From assembly GCA_937891445.1 (NCBI GenBank), contig CALAFV010000193.1:1-16457 (forward strand): DNA of 16,457 nt, written 5' to 3'. Below are positions 7,548-15,237 of this stretch, in pieces. The notes under the pieces are model-generated. The model searched no databases. It was given only the letters and a program-made list of their open reading frames with translations, and had not been told where the DNA came from. The translations under genes and the position numbers were made by a program. The DNA comes from an uncultured Phycisphaerales bacterium. GTDB lineage: Bacteria > Planctomycetota > Phycisphaerae > Phycisphaerales > UBA1924. Position 1 is the first letter of the stretch, and every line of letters begins with the position of its first letter.

Positions 7548-7731
7548 CGACGTCCTCGTCCAAGCCCCACCGCCCCACCAGCCCGCGCAGGGCCAAACCC
7601 AACGATATCGCTCGGCATTCCTCCCGGCCTGTCACCGCCGGTATTCTCGGCCCCGCCCCGCCCGGCAGTCGGCGCCCGGCATTAAGCGAGGCCGCCGACG
7701 GGCCGATAGTCCCCGCGGAGGCTGCGCCCAC

Positions 7732-7947
7732 ATGAGCGACGCGACGATCCGCATCATGTGCCCCAATCTGACGTGCCGGAAGGTGCTGATTGTGCCCGCC
7801 AACTCGCGGGGCAAGACCGTCCGGTGCCGCAACTGCGCCACGACGATCCGCGTCCCGCAGAAGCGCTCGGCACCCGACGCCACCACCCCCGTCGAGCCCG
7901 CGCCTCCCCCCGCCGCCCCCGACGCCGGGAAGACCAAGGCGGCCTGA
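7732..7947 (+). CDS. Small zinc-ribbon protein (MJ0042-like)
   Basis: This 71-residue protein has a single zinc ribbon: Cys10 and Cys15 (CPNLTC), then Cys32 and Cys35 (CRNC), with the Pro22, Gly27, Lys28 and Arg31 pattern seen in MJ0042-type ribbons. Residues 45-71 are a flexible Pro/Ala-rich tail. Such ribbons are often found at the N-terminus of larger planctomycete and deltaproteobacterial proteins; a stand-alone version is small enough to be missed by gene callers. I chose ATG 7732 because the ribbon starts right after it and GGAGG lies ten bases upstream (7717-7721). It is divergent from purA with a 184-base gap in which I see no convincing -10/-35 pair. Its stop is 16 bases from that of the converging yyaL-like gene, with a short GGCGCACGCGCC stem between. 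Function is unknown. Confidence 0.75.
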   Translation: MSDATIRIMCPNLTCRKVLIVPANSRGKTVRCRNCATTIRVPQKRSAPDATTPVEPAPPPAAPDAGKTKAA

Positions 7948-7963
7948 GCCGGCGCACGCGCCG

Positions 7964-10303
7964 TCACCCCCGATCGATCGCCACCGCCAGTTCCACCGCG
8001 CCCGGCGCGAGGCACTCGGTGTCCGTGCACGCCTGGTACCGCAGGACCAGGATCGGCCGCCCGACCCACTCCCCCGCGCGCTCCAGCAGCACCGGCACCG
8101 TCACCCGCCCCGTGTACGCGAGCACGCCGCCCTCCTGCCCGCCGCCGCCGTACGGCTCACCCGCCGGCCAGTCCGCGTAGACGTTGACACCGGCGCCGCC
8201 CGCGATCTCGAAACGAGCCCCCGCCAGGCCCGCGGCCCCCTCGCCGGGGTCGGCGGCGATCAGGTGCAGCCCGTCGCGGATCACGATCTCCGCCACAAAG
8301 CCCGCGGGCTCCCCTTCCTTCACCGCAACGCGGTCGGTTGACGCGTACACCTCCAGCGGCAACGGCTCTTCCGGCGCCGCCGGCGAGGCAGGGGCCGCCG
8401 CCGGGACCGGCGCGGCCCGCGACGCCAGCCGCCCTTCCCCGCCCGGCGTGACGATCAGCCGCAACAGCGCCAGCGTCGAGTTGGCCGTCGAGACCGGCGA
8501 AGCCGCGATCGCGCCGCTGATCGCGTCCAGGCACGCCGCGGCGCGGTCCAGGTACCGCTCCTCGCCCGTGATCTCGTGCAGGTCGAGCAGGTTGTTGATC
8601 ATCACCGACACGCCGCTGGGCACAGCGCCGTCGTACGTCGAGCGGGCGCGGATGAACAGATCCGGCCGATCCGCCGTCGTGTCGTAGTACCCGCCGCTGC
8701 CATCAGCGAACCGTGCCTCCGCCGCCGCGAGCAGTTCCTCGATCGCTCTGAGCCACCGCGGCTTGAACGCGCCGCCGGATCGGTACAGCGCCAGCAACCC
8801 GCGCACGAGCAGGGCGTAGTCCTCCAAGACCGCTTCCGTGTGCGCCACCCCGGCGCGATACACGCGGAACAGCCCTCCGCGCCCCCCCGGCGGCTGCATC
8901 GTCGCGAGAATGAACGCCGCCGCCCGCTCCGCCGCGTCGCGGTAGCGGTCGTCGCCCAGCGCGATCGACCCCTCCGCCAGTCCCGCGATCATCAGACCGT
9001 TCCACCCGCAGAGCACCTTGTCGTCGCGGTGCGGCTGCGGGCGACGGCCCCGCTCCGCCTCCAGCCGCTCGTTGATCGCGTCGAGCCGCGCGAGGAACTC
9101 ATCCGTGCTCACCCCTTCCCGCCGCGCCAGTTCCTCCGGCCTCGCCGCGAGCAGCAGCACGTTCGCCGGCTCATCCTCCGGATGGTGCGGGTCGCGGAAG
9201 TTCGGCCCGGCGTCCAGGCCGTAAACCTTCGCCGCCCACGCCCCATCGTCGGGCCCCAGAGCCGCGATCATCTGCTCCCGCGTCCAGAGGTAGTTCAGCC
9301 CCTCCCGCCCGCTGACCTCCGCGTCCTGCGCACTGGCGAAGGCCCCCTCCTCGGTCATCATCTCGCGGAGCACATAATCGAGGATCCGCCGCGTCGTGCG
9401 GGCGTAGAACGCGTCCCCCAACACCGACGCCGCCGTGGCGTACGTCGCCGCGAGTTGCCCGTTGTCGTACAGCATCTTCTCGAAGTGCGGCACGACCCAC
9501 CGCCCGTCCACGCTGTAGCGGTGGAACCCCCCGCCGACCTGGTCGAAGATGCCGCCGCACGCCATGCGGTCCAGCGTCAGCCGCACGGCCGCATCGACCG
9601 CCCGCCGCGCCTCCTCGTCCGACGCCGCCCGCCGGAACGCCATCAGCAGGTCCAGGTACGCCGGCTGCGGGAACTTCGGCCCCGCCTCGCCGCCGAACCC
9701 GCCGTGCGCCCGGTCGTGCGACCGCAGCAGCGACGCGACCGCGTGCGCCACCTGGTCGCACCCGATCGGCGCACGCGCCGGCTCCGTCCCCAGGTGATCG
9801 CGCACCGCCCCCGCCAGCGTCTCGGCCTGCCGCAGCACCTCCTCGCGCTGCTCGCGCCACGCCCGCGCCAGCGACTCGAGCACGTGCGTGAACGCCGGCA
9901 GCCCGTGCCGCGGCTCGGGCGGGAAGTACGTCCCCGCCCAGAACGGCCGCAGCCCCTGCGGCTCCAGCATGACGCTCATCGGCCACCCCCCGCGGCCGGT
10001 GTACATCTGCGTCGCCACCATGTACAGGTCGTCCACGTCCGGCCGCTCCTCGCGGTCGACCTTGATGCACACGAAGTGCTCGTTCATCACGCGGGCGGTC
10101 GCTTCGTCCTCGAAACTCTCCCGCTCCATCACGTGGCACCAGTAGCACGTGGAGTACCCGACGCTCAGGAAGATGGGCACGTCCCGCCGCCGCGCCTCGG
10201 CGAATGCCTCCTCGCCCCAGGGATACCAGTCCACGGGGTTGTGGGCATGCTGGAGCAGGTACGGGCTGGTCTGGCTCGCGAGGCGGTTGATGCGCGGGGG
10301 CAT
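7964..10303 (-). CDS. YyaL/DUF255 thioredoxin-domain protein fused to a DsbD-alpha-like domain
   Basis: The 779-residue protein starts with the DUF255 thioredoxin-like domain typical of YyaL and human SPATA20. It shows SPYLLQHAHNPVDWYPWGEEAF (split over 13-34), the redox motif CYWC (Cys53, Cys56) followed by His, KVDREERPDVDDLYM and GRGGWPMSV. Residues about 180-610 form the (alpha/alpha)6-barrel region seen in this family, similar to sugar epimerases, including GGFHRYSVDGRWVVPHFEKM. An Ala/Pro linker (about 620-644) leads to a 135-residue C-terminal beta-rich domain ending in LRYQACTDTECLAPG, with Cys759 and Cys764. That resembles the YQ.C.D..C.PP end of the DsbD N-terminal domain. This second domain is not usual for YyaL. 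No signal peptide is seen, which is odd for a DsbD-alpha module. The biochemical role of YyaL is not established. It is 21 bases downstream of the unknown 398-aa gene, so likely cotranscribed. Confidence 0.88.
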   Translation of the reverse strand: MPPRINRLASQTSPYLLQHAHNPVDWYPWGEEAFAEARRRDVPIFLSVGYSTCYWCHVMERESFEDEATARVMNEHFVCIKVDREERPDVDDLYMVATQMYTGRGGWPMSVMLEPQGLRPFWAGTYFPPEPRHGLPAFTHVLESLARAWREQREEVLRQAETLAGAVRDHLGTEPARAPIGCDQVAHAVASLLRSHDRAHGGFGGEAGPKFPQPAYLDLLMAFRRAASDEEARRAVDAAVRLTLDRMACGGIFDQVGGGFHRYSVDGRWVVPHFEKMLYDNGQLAATYATAASVLGDAFYARTTRRILDYVLREMMTEEGAFASAQDAEVSGREGLNYLWTREQMIAALGPDDGAWAAKVYGLDAGPNFRDPHHPEDEPANVLLLAARPEELARREGVSTDEFLARLDAINERLEAERGRRPQPHRDDKVLCGWNGLMIAGLAEGSIALGDDRYRDAAERAAAFILATMQPPGGRGGLFRVYRAGVAHTEAVLEDYALLVRGLLALYRSGGAFKPRWLRAIEELLAAAEARFADGSGGYYDTTADRPDLFIRARSTYDGAVPSGVSVMINNLLDLHEITGEERYLDRAAACLDAISGAIAASPVSTANSTLALLRLIVTPGGEGRLASRAAPVPAAAPASPAAPEEPLPLEVYASTDRVAVKEGEPAGFVAEIVIRDGLHLIAADPGEGAAGLAGARFEIAGGAGVNVYADWPAGEPYGGGGQEGGVLAYTGRVTVPVLLERAGEWVGRPILVLRYQACTDTECLAPGAVELAVAIDRG

Positions 10304-10324
10304 GGGAAGTTCCAGGTCGGAACG

Positions 10325-11521
10325 TTACGGTCGCCGCACGGGCCGCGCCGCCGGGACGTGCGATCGCAGCGGCTCCGCAGACGGCTCTCCCTCCGGCCGA
10401 ACGTTCATCCGCTTGACCACCAGCGCCGTGAGCATCGCCCCGGCGGGACCGTCGAGCCGCTCATCCGGCGACAACGGCGGCACGCCCGCCGCGCTTCCCC
10501 CGCCCCGCACCCCGGCGCGGGCGCCCAGCGCCCGCACCGCCGTCAGCCCCGACCGCAGCGCCGCGTCGGATGGCATCACCACGCCGGTCAGGCTCACGAA
10601 CCCGTCCTGCACGCGCACGCCCTGATCGTCGTCCCCCTCCGCCACCTCGGCGTGCGCGCCGCGGAACGCGTGCGTGTACGCCGCCGCGGCTTCGGTCAGG
10701 CCGTCCGCGGCGCCCGCGGCCCCGGTGGCCGCCCGCGCGATCGCATCGCGAAGATCATCCAGTTGCGGCCGCAGCCGCTCGCGCGCCCGCAGGATCCGCT
10801 TCCCCGAGGCCCGCAGCAGCACTGGCACCGCGACCGCGAACGTCCGCCGGCACAGCGCCGCCTCCGCGCGCTGCCACACCGACCCGCCCCCCGCCCCAGC
10901 CGGCCCGCCGTACGCCGCCGCACTGGACGACCCGGGCGAACCCGAGATCCCCGCCCGCACCGCCGCCATCCCGTGCCGCACAGCCAGCGCATCCATCGCC
11001 GCGGCGATGCACACGCTGATCCCCGGATCCGGGCCGCCCTTGAGCAGGTCGGCGCTCACACGATCGAGATACTCGCGCTCGTCGCGGTACAGCGTCGGCC
11101 GCATAATGCCGCGCAGCGGCGCCAGCGGGTCCGCCTCGCCCTCCGGACCCGGAAGCGTGAGCCGCGCCCACACACGGTGCACCTCCTCCGCGACCTCCTG
11201 CCGGTCCCGCTCGCGCTCCGCCGCCCCGTTGTCGCCCGCGGGCCGATCCTCCTCCGCGAACGTCGATCGGATCACCCCCGCCTCCCACAGCGGCGCCGCC
11301 CAGCGCCACGCCTCCATCAGGCGCAGATACCCCGGGGACTTCTCCACCGCCGCCTTCACCTGGGCCCGGCCGCGCTCCCCCCCGGCGAACCCGAAGGGCG
11401 CCGGCATCATCGTGTGCACGCGCGAGCCGATCAGCAGCGCCGCCAGCGCCGCCGGCTCGGCCGTCGTGAGGTGATACGGGCTCAGCGCCAGCGGCAGTGG
11501 CGCAAGCGGGCGGCGGCTCAC
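10325..11521 (-). CDS. Protein of unknown function, 398 residues
   Basis: I do not recognise this protein. It is read as coding because it fills the strand between lgt and the yyaL-like gene, has sound codon-position GC use, and starts at a GTG with GGAG seven bases upstream. The N-terminal block SPYHLTTAEPAALAALLIGS (14-33) followed by RVHTMMPAPFG looks conserved-like. The middle holds a charged stretch (88-120), a helical segment with DPGISVCIAAAMDALAVRHG (165-184) and a basic helix RRTFAVAVPVLLRASGKRIL (225-244). Gly/Ser- and Ala-rich linkers (193-214, 335-348) suggest two or three separate parts. No signal peptide, clear membrane helix or metal motif is visible. It is the third gene of the tatD-lgt-unknown-yyaL run, with 118 bases after lgt and 21 before yyaL. 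Confidence 0.65.
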   Translation of the reverse strand: MSRRPLAPLPLALSPYHLTTAEPAALAALLIGSRVHTMMPAPFGFAGGERGRAQVKAAVEKSPGYLRLMEAWRWAAPLWEAGVIRSTFAEEDRPAGDNGAAERERDRQEVAEEVHRVWARLTLPGPEGEADPLAPLRGIMRPTLYRDEREYLDRVSADLLKGGPDPGISVCIAAAMDALAVRHGMAAVRAGISGSPGSSSAAAYGGPAGAGGGSVWQRAEAALCRRTFAVAVPVLLRASGKRILRARERLRPQLDDLRDAIARAATGAAGAADGLTEAAAAYTHAFRGAHAEVAEGDDDQGVRVQDGFVSLTGVVMPSDAALRSGLTAVRALGARAGVRGGGSAAGVPPLSPDERLDGPAGAMLTALVVKRMNVRPEGEPSAEPLRSHVPAARPVRRP

Positions 11522-11639
11522 CGGCGCGCTCCGCCAGGACGGGCGCCGCGGCGCTCGGGGTGCGTCAACAGGCTCGGCATCGCCGAAGTCATCCGCGGAT
11601 TGTTGGCGCGGCCATCCCCGCTTTGAACGCGACCGGGCC

Positions 11640-12755
11640 TCATGGTTCCGCCCGGCGCAGCCACCCGCCCATGCGCGGCACGGCCCGCCGCGTCACCCAC
11701 GCCAGACACGCCGCGCCGATCACCACCATCCCCACGCTGAGCCACTGCCCCCGGCTGAGCCCCATGATCCTCGCCGCATCGCCGAACTGCGGGTCCGGCA
11801 GCCGCCAGAACTCCGTCACGACGCGCAGCACGCCATAGGTGATCAGGAACCAGCACCCCACAACCCCCGGCTTGCGCGGCCTCGCCGCTGCCGCCCACAC
11901 GACCAGCCCCACCACGATCCCCTCCGCCACCGCCTGATACAACTGCGATGGGTGGCGCGACGAGAGCAATGGACGCAACTGGTCCGCGTACGCCGCGGCG
12001 TGATCGATGATCCAGTCCAGCGCCTGCGCCCACGTCCCCCCGCGCTGCTGCTGCACGGACGTCACCAGCGCATCCAGCCGCGCCATCTGCTCCTCGCTCA
12101 GCGGCGGCGTGTGGCTCAGCGTGCTCCGCTGGTACGGCCCCACCCACCCGTTCAACTCCTGCGGGAACTGCACCGCCCACCACGGCCCCGGCGCCCCCGG
12201 CGGCGCCACGATCTTCCCGAGCAGTTCGCCGTTGATGAAGTTCGCGATCCGCCCGAACAGCAGCCCCGCCGGCGCGAGCATCGCCACAAGGTCCATCATG
12301 TGCAGCGCCGGCATCCGCCCCTCGACCGTCCCCTCCGGCGTGCGCCACCCGCGGCTGATGCGCCACGCGGCGATGATCACCCCCACCATCCCGCCGTGGC
12401 TCGCCATTCCCCCCTGGTTGATCGCCAGCACGCCCCACCACGGCGGCGATGAATCAAACCGCCACAGCAGGCTCGGGTCGTAGATCAGGACATACCCCAG
12501 CCGGCCCCCCACCAGCACCCCGCCGATCAGCCACATCAGTGCATCGCCGACGCGGTGCCGCGGCAGCGGCGTGAACCCCGGCCGCTCCGGCGTCGAACTC
12601 AGCCGGCGCAGCAGCAGCCACGCCACCGCGAACCCCGCGAGGTACGCTGTCCCGTACCACCGCAGGCCGAAGTTCTCCGTGAACTTCACGATGAACGGGT
12701 CGAGCGTGTGCAGCCAGGAGGCCAGCGTCAGCATTGGGTGCAGGGTATCGCTCAC
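11640..12755 (-). CDS. lgt: Prolipoprotein diacylglyceryl transferase
   Basis: Lgt transfers diacylglycerol from phosphatidylglycerol to the lipobox cysteine of prolipoproteins, the first step of lipoprotein maturation, in the inner membrane. The 371-residue protein shows GLRWYG (30-35), GGRLGYVL (83-90), QGGMASHGG (114-122) with the essential-type His120, GRIANFINGEL (168-178) and HPSQLY (268-273), plus helices throughout. The stretch between GEL and HPSQLY is 89 residues, roughly 40 longer than in E. coli, and contains a predicted helical, Gln-rich insertion. The start is a GTG at 12755 sharing four bases (GTGA) with the tatD stop, which points to translational coupling; ATG 12734 is an alternative. 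No separate ribosome site is obvious. Identity is secure. Confidence 0.93.
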   Translation of the reverse strand: MSDTLHPMLTLASWLHTLDPFIVKFTENFGLRWYGTAYLAGFAVAWLLLRRLSSTPERPGFTPLPRHRVGDALMWLIGGVLVGGRLGYVLIYDPSLLWRFDSSPPWWGVLAINQGGMASHGGMVGVIIAAWRISRGWRTPEGTVEGRMPALHMMDLVAMLAPAGLLFGRIANFINGELLGKIVAPPGAPGPWWAVQFPQELNGWVGPYQRSTLSHTPPLSEEQMARLDALVTSVQQQRGGTWAQALDWIIDHAAAYADQLRPLLSSRHPSQLYQAVAEGIVVGLVVWAAAARPRKPGVVGCWFLITYGVLRVVTEFWRLPDPQFGDAARIMGLSRGQWLSVGMVVIGAACLAWVTRRAVPRMGGWLRRAEP

Positions 12756-13573
12756 GCCGAACCCCGGGGAGCCGGCGGAGCGAATGCCTCATCCGGCAGG
12801 CCGAAGAACCGGCGACTGTTCTCGTTCACCGCCTCGTGGAATCGCTCAAACGGCTCCCCACGGAGCGCCGCCAGCGCCTCGGCCACGTGCCGCACCCACG
12901 CCGGCCGGCACGGCCGCTTGCCCCGGTGCGGCTCCGGCGAGAGGAACGGCGCATCCGTCTCGACCATGATCCGCTCCAGCGGCGCCAGCCGCGCCGCCTC
13001 CCGCACCTGGGGTGCGTTGCGGTACGTCACCACCCCCGTGAAACTCACCATCGCGCCAAAGTCCAGAATCTTCCGCATGTCATCCGGCGAGCCGGTGAAG
13101 CAGTGGAAGACAAACCGCTGAGGGTCGAACGGCCCGCCGCGCAGGATCGGGATCAGGTCGTCGAACGCCTCGCGGCAGTGCAGCACGATCGGCTTGTCGA
13201 TCCCCCACTCCGTACGCGCCCGCGCGATGAACGCCAGGTGCTCATCCAGCACCCGGCGCTGCAACGCCGCCGGCGGCTCCTTGTAATGGTTGTCCAGCCC
13301 CAGTTCCCCCCAGGCCACACAGCGCGGGCTCTGCGCCACCCGGCGCAGCGTCTCCCACTCGTGCGGCCCCTGGTCCGCGTACAGCGGATGAACCCCCGCG
13401 GTGCACCAGACGTTCGCGTGCTCCTCCGCGATGCGCAGAGCCTCCACGCAATCCCGGGTCGTCGTCGAGATCGTGATGCAGGCCGTCACCCCCGCGCGGG
13501 CCGCCTCGGCCAGTTCCTCGGCGATCCGGCCCTGGTAGTCCGGAAAGGTCAGATGACAATGGGTGTCGATCAC
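12752..13573 (-). CDS. tatD: TatD-family metal-dependent hydrolase / DNase
   Basis: This 273-residue TIM-barrel hydrolase belongs to the TatD/YcfH/YjjV family of metal-dependent deoxyribonucleases. The metal and catalytic positions are in place: His5 and His7 (IDTHCHL), Glu90 (WGELGLDNHY), His132 (IVLHCREAFDD), His157 (VFHCFTGSPDDM) and Asp207 (VETDAPFLSP). The tail RGKRPCRPAWVRHVAEALA (218-236) is also family-typical. Length is normal. The start is GTG at 13573, placing the barrel's first strand at residue 2; no clear ribosome site precedes it. The stop overlaps the lgt start by four bases. It is divergent from the transglutaminase-like gene with a 101-base gap of GC-rich sequence. Which TatD paralogue it corresponds to cannot be decided, so the symbol marks the family. 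Confidence 0.92.
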   Translation of the reverse strand: MIDTHCHLTFPDYQGRIAEELAEAARAGVTACITISTTTRDCVEALRIAEEHANVWCTAGVHPLYADQGPHEWETLRRVAQSPRCVAWGELGLDNHYKEPPAALQRRVLDEHLAFIARARTEWGIDKPIVLHCREAFDDLIPILRGGPFDPQRFVFHCFTGSPDDMRKILDFGAMVSFTGVVTYRNAPQVREAARLAPLERIMVETDAPFLSPEPHRGKRPCRPAWVRHVAEALAALRGEPFERFHEAVNENSRRFFGLPDEAFAPPAPRGSA

Positions 13574-13674
13574 ACCGGAGGGTACTCACCTCCCCCGGAC
13601 CGGCCCGCCGGGCGGCCGGGCCGCTACGCTGATCGACCAGAGGCCCGGGGCATCCGGGGGAACAGGACCACCGC

Positions 13675-15237
13675 ATGACCGCGACCGCCCGCCACGCCGC
13701 CGCCGCGCACCCGCCCCGCGCCCTGCTCGCGCTCCTGTTGGCCCTGGGCGCGGCGCTCCTCCACGCCCCGCCCGCCCTCGCGGCCGAGGCCGACCACGAC
13801 CTCTGGTACATCATCGAAATGGCCGGCCAGCGCTCCGGATGGATGCGCTCCACCCAGCGCACCGAGGGCGACCGCATCATCACCATCCGCGAACTTCAAC
13901 TCGAGATCCGCCGCGGCCGCACCCCCATCACCGTCCGCAACGTCTCCGAGTTCGTCGAGACACCGACGGGCGAGCCGATCTCGATGAAGAACACGCAGCA
14001 ACTCGGCTCCGCCCCCGTCACCACCGAGTACACCTTCGCCCCAGACAAGGTCACGATCGTCACCTCGCAACCGGGCTTCCCCCCGACGCAGATCGAGGCC
14101 TCGCCGCCCGAGGGCCAGTGGCTCACCCCCGCCGCGGCCCTGGAGTTCACACGCAAGCGCCTCGAGGCGGGTGCGAACGAGATCGTCGTCCGCTCCGTGG
14201 ACCCCGCCCAGGGCCTCCAGCCCGTCGTCTTCACGCGCAAGATCCTCGAGCGCACCACCGCCGAGGCCCTCGGCAAGACCGTCCCCGCCATCAAGACCTC
14301 CGTCTCGATGAGCAACATGGCCGGGATCGAGTCCGTCGAGTTCGTGGACGAGCGCGGCATGACCATCCGCTCCACCACGAACCTCGGCGACATCCCCATG
14401 ACCATGATCGCCGCCGAACGCGAACTGGCCATGGCGGACGTGGACCCGCCCGAACTGATGCAGCGCACCTTCGTCACGCCCGATCGCGGGATCCCCTCGC
14501 CGCGCAAGGTCCGTTCCGCGGCGTACCTCCTCCGCGTCCCCGGCGACGGCCCGGCTCTCGCGGAGATCCCCGCCACCGGCGCCCAGCGCGTCGAGCCCGC
14601 AGGCGACGACGCCATCCGCATCACCATCGACGCCGACGACCTCGCCCCCGCCGACCCGGCCGACGCCGACAACCCCGAGTTCACCGCCGCCTCCTCGATG
14701 CTCAACAGCGAAGATGAGCGCGTGAAGGAACTCGTCGAGCGCGCCCTGCGCCCGCTGGACGAGGGCGCCACGCCCGCCCAGCGCGCCGAGGCCCTGCGCC
14801 GCTACGTGCACACCTTCATCCGCGCCAAGGGCCTGGGCGTCGGCTTCGCCACCGCCTCCGAGGTCGCCCGCACCCGCGAGGGGGACTGCACCGAGCACGC
14901 CGCCCTCCTGGCCGCGATGCTCCGCGCCGCCGGCATCCCCTCCCGCACCGCCAGCGGCCTGATCTACGCCGACGCCTTCGCCGGAAGCGAGCACATTTTC
15001 GGGTATCACATGTGGACCCAGGCGCTGCTGACGATCGACGGCGTCCCCCGCTGGGTGGACCTCGACGCCACCCTCGGCCCGCAGACGCCCTTCGACGCCA
15101 CCCACATCGCGCTGGCCGTCACATCCATGACCGATGGCCAGGCCCCCAACGCCCTGATCGCTCTCACCCCTCTTCTGGGCCGCCTCGAGATCACCGTCGA
15201 GCACATCAGCGCCGCCGCCCCGGAGCCCGTCCCTTGA
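13675..15237 (+). CDS. Exported transglutaminase-like (papain-fold) protein
   Basis: The 520-residue protein begins with a signal peptide: an N-region with Arg6 and Arg15, a Leu/Ala core (17-29) and a likely cut near ALA-A at 36/37. Residues about 40-330 form a beta-rich region without a family I can name, starting WYIIEMAGQRSGWM. The C-terminal part (about 345-480) is a transglutaminase-like domain with the catalytic triad: Cys405 in REGDCTEHAALLAAMLRAAG, His445 in GYHMWTQ and Asp464 in WVDLDATLG. Bacterial members of this class are usually proteases or peptide hydrolases rather than crosslinkers, so a role in processing cell-surface peptides or proteins is plausible. AGGA seven bases upstream supports ATG 13675. 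The stop overlaps the next gene by four bases, so the two are translated as a pair. Confidence 0.85.
   Translation: MTATARHAAAAHPPRALLALLLALGAALLHAPPALAAEADHDLWYIIEMAGQRSGWMRSTQRTEGDRIITIRELQLEIRRGRTPITVRNVSEFVETPTGEPISMKNTQQLGSAPVTTEYTFAPDKVTIVTSQPGFPPTQIEASPPEGQWLTPAAALEFTRKRLEAGANEIVVRSVDPAQGLQPVVFTRKILERTTAEALGKTVPAIKTSVSMSNMAGIESVEFVDERGMTIRSTTNLGDIPMTMIAAERELAMADVDPPELMQRTFVTPDRGIPSPRKVRSAAYLLRVPGDGPALAEIPATGAQRVEPAGDDAIRITIDADDLAPADPADADNPEFTAASSMLNSEDERVKELVERALRPLDEGATPAQRAEALRRYVHTFIRAKGLGVGFATASEVARTREGDCTEHAALLAAMLRAAGIPSRTASGLIYADAFAGSEHIFGYHMWTQALLTIDGVPRWVDLDATLGPQTPFDATHIALAVTSMTDGQAPNALIALTPLLGRLEITVEHISAAAPEPVP

Noticed and set aside
7548..7731. Divergent promoters or a riboswitch between purA and the small zinc-ribbon gene
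   Set aside because: A TATTCT at 7642-7647 lacks a -35 partner and I found no conserved aptamer-like structure; nothing firm can be claimed.
8576..11626. Plus-strand open frame of 1016 codons opposite the yyaL-like and unknown genes
   Set aside because: Arg/Pro/His-rich composition with no domain; it is antisense to a well-supported gene. High GC removes stop codons from the opposite frame.
11522..11639. Promoter with TTGACG on the minus strand upstream of the unknown 398-aa gene
   Set aside because: No acceptable -10 element lies 15-19 bases downstream; the region is too GC-rich to support the call.
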